Of a stretch of DNA of 64,000 nucleotides, positions 52,854 to 63,181 are shown in pieces; the first letter of the stretch is position 1; every line of letters begins with the position of its first letter. This DNA is from Tridacna crocea. Taxonomy: Eukaryota > Mollusca > Bivalvia > Cardiida > Cardiidae. The stretch spans positions 30,779,210-30,843,209 of the forward strand of contig OX031073.1 in the NCBI GenBank assembly GCA_943736015.1, given 5' to 3'. The position numbers and the translations under genes were made by a program. Below the pieces are notes generated by a model. It saw nothing but the letters and a program-made list of their open reading frames with translations, did no database searches and had not been told where the DNA came from.

Positions 52854-53076
52854 TTAACCCTTTACTCTATAGATACTCTTTTCTATGCATTGCTTGTAGG
52901 AGTCTTTGGAAAACATAGTGGCAAAAGGTGAAATTGCTCGTCACGAGCAATTTCACCTTTTGTCACAATGTTTTCTGTGCTATCAAAAGGTGTCATACAC
53001 ACACAAGAAACAGCCTTGCTGTTATTTAGGGTCAATTAGAGATACCATAGAAATGGGTTATGGGCTATAGGGTTAA
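52854..53076 (-). mobile_element. piggyBac-type hairpin MITE, subfamily C
   Basis: Both TTAA; C-type hairpin GAAATTGCTCGTCACGAGC perfect at its centre. Confidence 0.88.
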
Positions 53077-53164
53077 ACTTTGCTATTGGCCTATTCCTGC
53101 TTCTCAAAGGATAAGTTTATCTCACCATACCGTATATCCTTGGCTTGGATTGACGCATAATTAT

Positions 53165-53434
53165 GTTGGTTGGTTGTATTGGGGTTTAATGCCACTTTAA
53201 CAGCTAAGGTCATATCATGGTGCTCGGTGACCCACATGTCTTTCTTGGCTTTCTCACACCAGTACTAACACAACTTTCTTTCCAAAGCCACCCACTACTT
53301 TTCTCACATGCTTCAGCAGAGGTGAGAGGCGAAATACATCGAGAAGAAAGTTCGCCTCAACCGGGTATCGAACTCACAACCACAAGGTCATGAGTCCAAC
53401 GCGCTTACCACTGAGCCATCCGGACAGGCACATA
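53165..53434 (-). mobile_element. tRNA-Met-like SINE, nearly full length
   Basis: Read in reverse: A box TGGCTCAGTGGTAAGCGCG, anticodon region GGACTCATGACC (CAT), B box GAGTTCGATACCCGG. The body has CCTCTCACCTCTGCTGAAGC and the tail TAAAGTGGCATTAAACCCC, then an AACC repeat. The tRNA head has SINE context, so it is not a functional tRNA gene. Confidence 0.88.
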
Positions 53435-53529
53435 ATTATGTGATGACTTGCTTGGTACAATGCATTACAAGGTTCAATAAGCTCCCTTTTGCTGCAATGT
53501 CTCCAGTTATATTTTCAATAAACTATTGC

Positions 53530-53998
53530 ATCTATAGAGGATATTTCTTTTTTTTCGGAGAAAGATTGAAATTTATTTCATCGAGTGAACACCATCAGTA
53601 ATATTTTCACGGGTAGCTGTGCCACTTGTGAAAATATTACCAATGGTGTTCACGAGATGAAATAAATTTTTATCTTTCACCTAAAAAAACAAATTTTCTA
53701 TTTATTTCATGCTTTTAACCCTTTCTAAGAGGAGCTTTATCAAAACCCAGTACGGTTCTTTTCCTTTATTCCCCATGGCGTACCCCTCCCACATTGCAAC
53801 ACATTACAATATTAGGTCAAGCGCGAGAAATGTAAGGTATATGACGTCATGTTTCCTATCTGGTTGTTAGGCACGCACAATTTACCTAGGCAACAAGAAT
53901 GTGAAAATCGGTATTTTCACTGGCTGTACCAGTGTAAGATTGAAAAATATTTTCACTGCTTTTTCTGGATATCCTACCGGAAAGCATGAAATAATTGG
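53530..53998. mobile_element. unclassified element: long hairpin plus body
   Basis: 53545-53690 is a palindrome (GAAATTTATTTCATCGAGTG pairs with the end). The body to 53998 has ends ATTTATTTCATGC and GCATGAAATAAT. A second, better copy is at 62350-62807. Confidence 0.7.
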
Positions 53999-54097
53999 TA
54001 TTATAAAACAGCAGTGCTAGTATGTAACTGCGTCAGTCCCATTTGCTACTGCAGCATGGCCCATACTCAATTCTTCCATGTTGAAACCCTTCAATGT

Positions 54098-54187
54098 CTA
54101 ACCCTTTACCACGCAATCCCGACTTTAAATGACCCTGAGAAATAAGCCTTTAGAAAACATTGTGGGAAAAGGAGAAAATGCTGGTAA
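54098..54187 (-). mobile_element. MITE subfamily A, left part of split copy
   Basis: Short arm and left stem up to TGCTGGTAA. The right part resumes at 55743. The copy was split by the Harbinger element at the TAA in the hairpin loop. Confidence 0.88.
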
Positions 54188-55742
54188 TACCCCCGTTACA
54201 CCAAACTCGTTCTCACTACGATCTGAAAAATGTAACCGAACGGGCTCAAACTGTGTTCAGACGGAGTGGACGGAGTATCAACGTATCTCAGTCTGTTTAC
54301 GAACTTGATGGACGGGCTTAGACGGGGTTGATCGGGATTGGTGTTTCAGAACTTTGAGCCTGTTCAAAATTTTTGGGCGACCATCACGTTCTGCGCTTAG
54401 ACGCAGTGACAACGTACTTCAAACGGAATTGACGTGCTACGAACGGAATTGCTGTACTTGAACCGTATTAGGGACGTGCCTTGACGTGGGGCGATCGGGC
54501 TTCAATAAGCAGTACGTGTGCGCACCGACCGGGTCCGTTTGTAGCCCGTTCATCCCGTTCTCAGACAGACTAAACTCGACCAAATTACGTTCTTAGTGCG
54601 TTGTTATTCCGTCTGAATACAAAAAAGCAAAATAAAAACGTCTAGACAGATTGCAACACGTTTTCCTACAGTTTCAAATGTTCGCAAAAGGTTCTAAGTA
54701 CGCTCTACTCGTTCTAAGTACGTTTATTGCGATTTCGTGCAGTTTTGACAACGTTCACCTCGTCTGCAGTACGTTCTGACAAGATATGGTATAAATACTT
54801 GCGTTTTCCCGCCGATTCGCCATTTGGGCATAGAATATTTCAGACCATGGATAATGTTCAAGCTCTGAATGTTCTGAATTTTGGCTTTTTGCATTTTTTG
54901 TTGGAAGCAGAGCACCAATACAATGAGATGTTGGAACAAGAGAGAAGGAGAAAACCAAGAACCTGCTGGGTGAGGAAGTATTTAAAACCGGAGAGAAGAT
55001 TAACTGTAGGACATTATCATCAGCTGATGGAGGAGCTCCGCTTGGATGACCAGGAGTCCTTTTTCAACTTTTTAAGAGTCACACCAGCCATGTTTGATGA
55101 ACTTCTCGAATGCATCACCCACCATATTCGAAAAGATGACACCAACTACAGAAAGGCTTTGGAACCTGGACTGAAGCTAGCCATCACTCTTCGTCATCTG
55201 GCAACAGGAGATTCCTATGCTACCCTTCAATATGACTGTCTGAAGCCGCGAACGGGAATGAAAACTGGCAAAAACGCAATGGGTTTTTATAGCCCTCTGG
55301 TCAGAACGTGATTGCAATTACGTTTTGAACGCACCAGGAACGTAGTAAGACCGTGATTGGAACGAGTACAACTGTCCTTGAACGAAATGGTCGTGTTACG
55401 AACTAGTTAGAACGGATTCGGACGGACAAGGAACGTCGAGGAACTAGTTATGAACGGGCTCAAACTGACTGCAGACGGGTATAGACTGGTTGAGAACGGT
55501 GTCCCTAGTACGAGAACGGGTAATTTTACCAGATTTGAACTTGATAAAGACGGACTGCAGACGGAATAAGAACGGGATGCACGTACTTGGAACTGTTTAC
55601 GAACTTACAATGAACTTACTATGATCACAATATAGACATTGAACGGCTGAAACAACACGTTCAATCCCGACCACAACCCGTTTTGAGATATTGTCAGGAC
55701 GGAGTTGAACGTTCTGCGAACTAGTTTGGTGTAACGGGGGCA
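54188..55742 (+). mobile_element. PIF/Harbinger element, internally deleted
   Basis: Ends TACCCCCGTTACACCAAAC and GTTTGGTGTAACGGGGGCA; 3-bp target duplication TAA (54185-54187, 55743-55745), typical of PIF/Harbinger. The subterminal regions (54200-54700 and 55300-55720) are packed with GAACG/CGTTC and GACGG/CCGTC motifs about every 10-13 bp, mostly CGTTC-type on the left and GAACG-type on the right. A transposase fragment lies in between. Confidence 0.9.
54847..55311 (+). pseudogene. PIF/Harbinger transposase, N-terminal fragment
   Basis: The frame is open from 54727; ATG 54847 (MDNVQALNVLNFGFL) is the likelier start. It holds the HARBI1-like N-terminal part: SFFNFLRVTPAMFDELLECI, RKALEPGLKLAITLRHLATG and DSYATLQYD. 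After LQYDCLKPRTGM it runs into subterminal repeat sequence and stops at 55311. All DDE catalytic residues, which lie further on in the family, are missing. The retained part corresponds to the region before the nuclease fold, so it could at most bind DNA or partners. The deletion joined the coding region to the right terminus. Confidence 0.85.
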
Positions 55743-55845
55743 TAACCAGCATTATCTCCTTTAACTACAATGTTTTCTATCCTTCCCAATATAAATTTCA
55801 AATTTTCTGTCACTTTTATTATGTCGTCTGCAAATGCTTTTCATT
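55743..55845 (-). mobile_element. MITE subfamily A, right part of split copy
   Basis: TAACCAGCATTATCTCC to GTCGTCTGCAAATGCTTTT. The end of the long arm is cut by the palindromic element at 55845. Confidence 0.85.
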
Positions 55846-56028
55846 TATAATATATAGAATAATCAACTGGTTATTTTTGATATGAAAAATATCTCCCTAT
55901 GATGTGTCGTAAGGCGTTAAAAAAACCACGGGCTGCGCATGCATTTTTTCAACGCCTACCAATGCATCCTCGTGAGATATTTTTCATATAAAAAACAACA
56001 AGTTGATTATCCTCTATATTATCCAATT
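55845..56028. mobile_element. palindromic element (copy of 6818-6972)
   Basis: ATAGAATAATCAACTGGTTA left, its complement right, and a GCTGCGCATGC centre. It is the same arms as at 6818-6972 with a different central segment. Confidence 0.75.
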
Positions 56029-56044
56029 CATACAGTGCCAAATA

Positions 56045-56103
56045 ACCCTTTACCGCATAATCTTCAGGATTATAACACCAGGGATTGCTTAGTAAAGGCT
56101 TAA
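56045..56103. mobile_element. MITE reduced to its two ends
   Basis: ACCCTTTACCGCATAATC is joined to AACACCAGGGATTGCTTAGT; the hairpin is entirely deleted and both ends are short arms. Confidence 0.6.
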
Positions 56104-56118
56104 TCCAGCATTTTCTCC

Positions 56119-56347
56119 TTTAACCCATTACCAAACGACAATATTTTAGGCTTATCCAAATCGAAAGAATTTGCAGACAACAACATATAAGTGACTGAAA
56201 ATTTGAAATTTCTTTTGTAAAGGGTAGAAAACATTGTGGGTAAAGGAGAAAATGCTGGTTACCAGCATTTTCTCCTTTTCCCACAATGTTTTCTAAAGGC
56301 TTCTTTCTCATTGGTGTCAAAAGTAGGGATTGTGTGGTAATGGGTTA
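56119..56347 (+). mobile_element. piggyBac-type hairpin MITE, subfamily A
   Basis: Complete, both TTAA, one stem mismatch (GTGGGTAAAGG). Confidence 0.9.
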
Positions 56348-56349
56348 AA

Positions 56350-56724
56350 ACAGTGTTTTCAAAAGCCTTTCTCAGAATCATTAAGAGTCAGCATTTTTCT
56401 GTGAAGGGTTATAACAATCTCACCAAACAAACTTTTTTAAGATCTCACAGGAAAACATGTTAGTGGCGACAATCACAAAAATATTGTTGTAAATGGGTAG
56501 CATGTCCGTAAACTTTATACAACACAATTCCAGATTTTTACAGCCCAGAGGAAGAAGCTGTCTGAAAACAATGTGGGATGAGGAGAAAATGCTTGTAACT
56601 TTCTAGTCTTCTAAAAATAAAAAAGTCAAGTTCCAATTTTTTCAGTCACATTTATTTTGTTGCCTTGCAAGTGCTTTAAATTTGGACAGTCTAACATTTC
56701 GTACTTTGGTAAAGAATTAATGAG
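56350..56724 (-). mobile_element. decayed MITE copies
   Basis: A short-arm relic at 56350-56415. A - copy at 56518-56724 has lost its right stem after ATGCTTGTAACTTTC. Confidence 0.6.
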
Positions 56725-57023
56725 CAATATCTCCATTTCCTACAGAATCTGACCATGTTATCTCTAGGTGATTCGTTAAAAATGTGCAAACATGAGACAA
56801 ACAGTGAAAGGTACTTATCAACAATCAGATAAATATTGATACATCACAGAATGAAAGAACTGACAAAGATATATACAGCTAACAAAACACACACTGTGTT
56901 CTACCTGACAAAGGCATACTTTAGTCTATCCCTTATAAAGCTTAATACATCGTACAGATAACTATTTGTGTCTTTCAGCACACTGCCTTTGAAAACATTG
57001 TGACAAAACAAGAAGTCCTTTAT
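56725..57023. other. AT-rich flank of the large palindrome
   Basis: Mostly featureless. The end (GCCTTTGAAAACATTGTGAC) is the left half of a MITE stem whose right half resumes after 57474 (TTCTTCTTTTGCTACAAAC). Confidence 0.45.
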
Positions 57024-57474
57024 CACGGCGGGGAATCACGTGACACAACAACAACAACAATGACCGTTATTTGAAAAAATTCCCAAACTTCAGGTAAGAT
57101 AATCTTCAATAATTCCGTTAATACATGACCGATTGGAATTTGGTTTGAAGCAGAGAAGGCGGAAGGACTCCGGGGATGTGCTTGATGTGTTAGATTTTTT
57201 AAACAACACCTGATAAAAAAGTTATTGACGAGCAAACAAAGTATCCAGTGAAAAAAATTTGTTTGCTCGTCAATAACTTTCTTATCAGGTGTTGTTTAAA
57301 AAATCTAACACATTAAGCAAATCCCTGGAGTCCTTCCGCCTTCTCTGCTTCAAACCAAATTCAAATTGGTCATGTATTAACGGAATTATTGAAGATTTTC
57401 TTACCTGAAGTCAGGGAATTTTTTCAAATAACGATCATTGTTGTTGTTGTTGTGTCACGTGATTCCCCGCCGTG
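57024..57474. mobile_element. foldback element, 2 x 217-bp inverted repeat
   Basis: CACGGCGGGGAATCACGTG at the left and CACGTGATTCCCCGCCGTG at the right bound two arms of about 217 bp with a spacer of about 17 bp. By eye the arms differ at few positions. The flanking TTTAT on both sides could be the target duplication. No coding content. The insertion lies in a decayed MITE. Confidence 0.9.
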
Positions 57475-57553
57475 TTTATGAGTAGTTTCTTCTTTTGCTA
57501 CAAACCTTTCACTTTTACATTGTTCAGTGACTCTATACCTAAGACAAAATTTG

Positions 57554-58913
57554 TAGGGATGGCAACGGTTAACCGGTTAACCGATCGAATGACCGATTAA
57601 CCAGTTAGGAAATTGGAAACCGGTTAACCGGACACAAGTATAGGCTTATATTACCAAAAGTTTACAAAAATAATCATTATAATAAAAAGAAATACAAAGT
57701 TAACTTTGCCGGTTCTGACAACCAAACCTGCATCATAGGCACATCCAATGTCGCCAAGAAGCAGCGAAGGTGTGATATACAGTTTGACATGTCTGTGCAA
57801 TATTAAACTGTTAATTCGCTTATTAGTCCCCAGTCTCCGATAATAAACAATCAAACACGTGTCCTCTTTGGATCAAAGGCACTGGCTAATCGTAATTGAT
57901 TTGATTGGATTATTTCATTAATTATCCGCCCTCAATCAAATATATGCATGGATTGACCAATCAGCGTAAGAGGGATTGAAATTTATAAGTCAATCAATCT
58001 GTGTTCAAGCAGGCACAGCAATTTCTCTTCGTTCGCTCATTATCACTTGGATAAGTATCTTCGAAAATCTCAATATAGTACAGAGGCTTTGAATTTGGGA
58101 AGAGTCTAAAATTTAAACCTGTCGTTTGGTCGATGACTAACACCCGATCACTTAGCGATAGCCGCTTCGTTTGACGATCACTAACCATACCATCATCTGT
58201 ATGATTCTGTTTGTATATTTTGTGAAGTTATAAATAGCACTAATCCCACTAGTTTTTTCTTTCAATGCAGCACTAAAGTCTGTTATTAATATATCTATGG
58301 AAATTTACTGCTTAAAATCATTAAAAAGCTGAAAAGACAATCTGAAGTGACTCTGATCGAACAATGTCGAAAGGAACATTTCGTTCCGTCATGGGTTTCT
58401 GCGTTTTTTGCATCGAGCATTTCTTCATGTGTTTTAATTTATGGATAGGTATTTCCGCCTGATATGACAATGATTTATCAAAAGGGGTATCAAATCCTGG
58501 TATTCTACACAAGTTAAGCAGATGATGTTTTTTTTTTTCTTTCCAAAGTGAGGTCTCATGTGAAATCAAACTTTTATATGCGAATTTCAGTTCTATTAGG
58601 TGATTTACGCAATAATTTGCGTAGTGGAAACACTGAAATGGCCTGATAATTTCTAGTCTACTATAGAAAACATTGTGGAAAACTGATTTTATTGCCCAGA
58701 GGGAGAGAGATCGTCAATAGATTGGCCGTCTTTTGCGCTAAAGTATAGAAATAGTAAACATCACGGGAATGCATTACTCACGCACTGGTTGTCATTGTTG
58801 ACATATCGAGCAGGTACCTTCATCTTAAATGTTTTCACATGGTCGTTCGGTTAACCGGTCGACAGATTGAACGGTTAACTGGTTAGCAAATTTACTAACC
58901 GTTGCCATCCCTA
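57554..58913. mobile_element. hAT-type non-autonomous element
   Basis: Ends TAGGGATGGCAACGGTTA and TAACCGTTGCCATCCCTA; perfect 8-bp target duplication AAAATTTG (57546-57553, 58914-58921). Subterminal regions repeat GGTTAACCGG. On the reverse strand, 58569-58321 encodes IPIHKLKHMKKCS and QKPMTERNV, similar to the + strand of 1689-2857. Confidence 0.9.
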
Positions 58914-59034
58914 AAAATTTGACATTTTAAAATTAGTCTTATTCATAGTGGACTTAAATTCCGTGTTAACAGATTTTTATATAAGAGTGGTATGTGTTTT
59001 CTTGCTTATTGAGACTAATACTGACATTTATCAC

Positions 59035-59395
59035 ATAACCTCCCTTGTTTTCAGTGTAATATACCCATTACGAATTTTCTTATCTCATACCGTTTGATAT
59101 CACTTTTGTGTAACGTCATTTTGTACGTGTTTCAATACAAGTGAATGTGTCTTATGGAAAATACCGGGGGTACATGTATGAATATTTTTACATCATTTAA
59201 TCTCTATTTTGTAAAATATATTTATGTGATAAAAAGAATCTGACATTTGTGGGCGTTTTAAATAAAAATTTTATTAAACTCGTCAAGGAAAAACGTTATT
59301 AAGCTCACCAAAGGCTCACTTAATAACATTTCCCCAGACTCGTTTCATAAAATCTTATCTCAAAAGCCCACTCATGTCAGATCCTATATATCAAC
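59035..59395. mobile_element. unclassified repeat with TTTTATTAA hairpin
   Basis: Starts CATAACCTCCCTTGTTTTCA; ends in a foldback (TTATTAAGCTCACCAAAGG with CTCACTTAATAACATTTCC). A second copy lies at 60780-61155 and a third, MITE-split part near 61718-62050. Confidence 0.7.
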
Positions 59396-59559
59396 TTTTT
59401 TTCTACCCTAACGACTACTTTTCTCACATGCATCATAGGTGAGAAACAAAAATCCCTGCCTGTTTGCAGACCTTAAATTTATTCATAAACAAGATTAACA
59501 TTTTTTTCTGCTCATATAGTTTAGTTTAAACATATTTATTTTACATCGATTGAGAAACA

Positions 59560-59712
59560 AGTTCTTACAACTTATACTAATCTCTCTCGATTCTGCTTCC
59601 TGGGAACTACACCAGTACTCGCGCCTAATGTGTGGGCCGATGAAAAATCCCAAAGTTGACACCCGCTCCCAGGAATCGAACTCAGGACCTTTTGGTTATG
59701 AGGTCGACGCTC
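59560..59712 (-). mobile_element. SINE with Met-tRNA-like head, truncated
   Basis: Read in reverse: GGTCGTGAGGTAGAGCG, CGACCTCATAACC (CAT), GAGTTCGATTCCTGG. A short body follows, no tail. Confidence 0.7.
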
Positions 59713-59819
59713 TACCTCACGACCACGGACACCACACTACCTCAAAACGCCCTCTTATTCTAAAGAGTCTTATTCATATAGAGTCATGATACATCACTGC
59801 CTATACTTTTGACACAGAA

Positions 59820-60069
59820 TCATAATTAATATATAAAATAGGTTTAAAATATTGCACTTTATAAATGAGACATGCTCTTTGAAAAAGGGGCCTTATACAT
59901 CTGCAAACAATATTGACCCATGTCAGCCTGTGTACTATGTAGCAGGCAGACATTGATATTTGTAAATTTTTGGCATATCAAAGAACCATACTACCTGCAT
60001 ATAAAGTCAACTGACAGACTGAGAGGACTTTATTGGTCCATCATGAAGTTAAGACTTGCTTGAAATGTA
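59820..60069. other. sequence without clear feature
   Basis: ACCCATGTCAGCCTGTGTACT resembles the CAGCCTGTGCAG repeat. Nothing else is seen. Confidence 0.35.
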
Positions 60070-60296
60070 TTAACCCATTACCGCACATCCCTACTTTTGA
60101 TGACCCTGAGAAAGAAGCCTTTAGAAAACATTGTGGGAAAAGGAGAAAATGCTGGTAACCAGCATTTTCTCCTTTTCCCACAGTGTTTTCTACCCTTTAT
60201 AAACAAATTTCAAATTTTCAGTCGCTTTCATTTTGTTGTCTGCAAATGCTTTCAATTTGGACAAGCCAAAAATTCTGTTGTTTGGTGAAGAGTTAA
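60070..60296 (-). mobile_element. piggyBac-type hairpin MITE, subfamily A
   Basis: Both TTAA; near-perfect stem. Confidence 0.9.
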
Positions 60297-60779
60297 ACCC
60301 CCTTTTTTGTCAGAGCATGGCTCAAAAAAATCATATCTTTAAAATATTGCACATGAATAAATATTTCTTTAATCAAAATCATTCTTTATTAAGTAATAAT
60401 CTATAGGTGTAATAAATTTATTTACATAAATTATAATAAAATTACATGGAGTTATAACTGCAAGTTTACTTGATATTTGAATACATTCCATGTTTCAGGA
60501 CTAAAACTAAATATTAACTGCAGGTCTAAACCTTAATATTTACTGCAAGCATTAAATTGCAACTACTCCTTGGAGCACTCTTCCATCAAACTTTCAAACA
60601 TGAGTGATGGGAAAAGGTCAAAAACAGGTTTAAAATGACAAAAACAAAGCAAAGAAATAGGTTAATTAATGTCCCATGGCATGAAAAAATAAATACCCTT
60701 GAAGATAATTTGAGATTTTGATGACCCACTCTCAAAGAAAATTGAGAAAAACACTCAGAAAATTGAGATACCAGTTTAT
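60297..60779. other. AT-rich sequence without recognised feature
   Basis: No hairpin, exon or element terminus seen; short frames have no recognisable product. Confidence 0.35.
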
Positions 60780-61155
60780 CACATAACCTCCCTTGTTTTA
60801 CCATAACCTCCCTTGTTTTCAATGTAATATACCCATTACAAATTTTTCTTATCTTACACACATTTGATATCACATTTGTGTGATGTTATTTTTGACGTCA
60901 TTTTGTACGCATTTCATACAATTTAATGCGGGTGCATTTTATGAATGTTTTTACATCATCTGATCTATATTTTGTGAAATATTGTTATATGATAAAAAGA
61001 ATCTGACATTAGAGGGCGTTTTGAGATAAAATTTTATTAAACATGTCAAGGAAAATGTTATTAAGCTCGCCAAAGGCTCGCTTAATAACATTTCCCTAGA
61101 CTTGTTTAATAAAATCTTATCTCAAAAGCCAACTAATGTCAAATCCTATATGTTG
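60780..61155. mobile_element. unclassified repeat (copy of 59035-59395)
   Basis: CATAACCTCCCTTGTTTTCA, CTGACATTAGAGGGCGTTTT and the foldback TTATTAAGCTCGCCAAAGG match the first copy. Its ATTTTATTAAACATG is the empty counterpart of the MITE insertion at 61741. Confidence 0.75.
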
Positions 61156-61590
61156 CAAAGTGAGATAAACTTGAGATAGTGATGTCCAGCACTTGATTAG
61201 AGAATACTGTGAGATTGGGTGTCCAACACTTGGAGAGAATCTGAATGTTGGTAACCTTCATGTAGAGAAAATTGTCATATTATAGCCCCCAGGTTGGACA
61301 AAATATAGATATTGATCTCCCACACTTGTAGAGAATCGTGATATTTATGTCACACACTGAAGGAATATTGAGACTTGTTCCACAAGTACAGAACAAACTT
61401 GGAAAGATTCATGTCCCACACTTGGAGAGAAGTTTAGATATTGGTGTCCCACTCTTAGAGAGATATTATGATACTGAAGGTCCACACTCGAAGGAAAAAT
61501 GCAGATATTCTTGTAGCACACTTGGACAGAACTGGGATACTCATGTCCACATTCCCAGAGACTGGAGCTATGTGTTCCACACTTGTATAC
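61156..61590. repeat. degenerate minisatellite, ~38-bp period
   Basis: CCCACACTTGGAGAGAA followed by GATATTGGTGT recurs about ten times with indels. The 131-codon open frame across it is a product of the repeat and has no recognisable domain. Confidence 0.65.
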
Positions 61591-61717
61591 AAAACATACA
61601 GAATATATTTGGTATGCTACTGCTACATCTAAGATATTACAGCTCTTGTATACACAGCATCCTTCTTTCCTCCAACCCTGAAAGTAAACAGATGGGATAT
61701 ATAGGATTTGATATGAG

Positions 61718-62050
61718 TTGGTTTTTGAGATAAAAATTTATTAACTCTTTATCACAGGAGAAAATTTTAGACTGGTCCAAATTGAGAGCATTTGCAGATG
61801 ACAAAATAAAGGTGACTAAAAATAGAAATTTGTTCTTGGAAGGGTAGCAAACACTGTGGGAAAAGGAGAAAATGCTGTTACCAGCATTTTCTCCTTTTCC
61901 CATAGTGTTTTCAAAAGGCTTCCTTCTCAAGGGTGTCAAAAGTAGGGATTGTGTGGTAATGGGTTAAACAAGGTTACAAAAAATGTTATTAATTGAGCCT
62001 TTGGTAAGCTTTATAACATTTTTTTGTGGACAAGTTTTTACTATCAAATT
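61718..62050. mobile_element. unclassified repeat (third copy), split by a MITE
   Basis: GAGATAAAAATTTATTAA before and ACAAGGTTACAAAAAATG after the MITE match GAGATAAAATTTTATTAA/ACATGTCAAGG of the intact copy. Confidence 0.7.
61741..61967 (+). mobile_element. piggyBac-type hairpin MITE, subfamily A
   Basis: TTAA at 61741 and 61964. The host repeat at this point has a single TTAA in its empty copy (about 61040), so the duplicated TTAA is directly demonstrated here. Confidence 0.93.
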
Positions 62051-62349
62051 GAAATTTTTGTTTCAATTATCTAGTAATTTAATGGTGAATGGTTTGGACT
62101 ATTCATCTGGATGTAACAAATTCAAACTTTGAATATCTTATTTCAGATATCAGAAGGCTGTTTTGGTACTTAATGAAGATACAGATAATTGCCTTACCCC
62201 CTTCACAATCAGTCAGTAATTAAGATATACTAGGATCAACAAAACATCAAAGCATCATCTATGGTTGTACACAAGTCTGCTATCTTTTCTTCATTTGGCT
62301 GCAAAAAAATCAGATCTATAGTTTATAATATGCAAAATATATATAGAGA
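62051..62349. other. sequence without recognised feature
   Basis: AT-rich; no exon, hairpin or element end seen. Confidence 0.35.
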
Positions 62350-62807
62350 TTATTTGTCTTTTTCGGTGAAAGATCAAAATTTATTTCATCTCGTGAACAC
62401 CATCAGTAATATTTTCACGAGTGGCACAGCCACAAGTGAAAATATTACCGATGGTGTTCACGAGATGAAATAAATTTTGATCTTTCACCGAAAAAAGCAT
62501 ATATTCTATTTATTTCATGCTTTTAACCCTTTCTGGGAGGAGCTTTATCAAAATCCAGTACAGTTCTTTTCCGTTATTCCAAGTGGCATACCCCTCCCGC
62601 ATAGCGACGCATTATAATATTATGTCAGGTGCAAGAAATGTAAGGTATATGACGTCATAATTCCCATCTGGTTGTTAGGCACGCGCAACTTATCTAGGCA
62701 ACAAGAACTTGAAAATCGGTATTTTCGCTGGTTGTACCAGTGTAAGATCGAAAAATATTTTCACTGCTATTTCTTGATATCCTACCGGAAGGCATGAAAT
62801 AAATGAA
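62350..62807. mobile_element. unclassified element: long hairpin plus body
   Basis: 62360-62495 is a near-perfect palindrome (GGTGAAAGATCAAAATTTAT and complement; centre GAGTGGCACAGCCACAAGTG). The body with GACGTCATAATTCCCATCTG ends GCATGAAATAAATG. It is about 90% like 53530-53998 by eye. Confidence 0.75.
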
Positions 62808-62946
62808 TCATGCTCTGTGATATGGGGGCTTAATGCATCTGCATGATGTATTGATTCCGGTTAGTCTGTGTAGTCCTCACAGGCTGAACTTGGTTAAAGC
62901 TTTCTGCAATCAGTCAATTTTCTACCAGTATCTTCAAATTAGACAG

Positions 62947-63181
62947 TTAACCCATTCCAAAACAATCCCTGGTTTGTATGACCTAGAGGAAGAAGCTTTC
63001 TGAAAACATTGTGGGGAAAGGAGAAAATGCTGGTAACTGGCATTTCCTCCTTTACCCACAATGTTTTTTACTCTTCTAAAGTCAGTGTTCAATTTCTGAG
63101 CCACATTTACATGTATTTTGTCATCTGCCCATGCTTTCAATTTGGACAGTTCTAAAATTTTGTTGTTTGATGAACAGTTAA
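62947..63181 (-). mobile_element. piggyBac-type hairpin MITE, subfamily A, diverged
   Basis: Both TTAA; stem core TGCTGGTAACTGGCA; left end CCCATTCCAAAACAATCCC. Confidence 0.85.

Noticed and set aside
53165-53434. functional tRNA-Met gene
   Set aside because: The tRNA-like head is diverged, runs straight into a SINE body and recurs in truncated copies.
54847-55311. domesticated Harbinger-derived host gene
   Set aside because: It sits between intact Harbinger ends with TAA duplications and is cut before the catalytic part; no sign of host exons.
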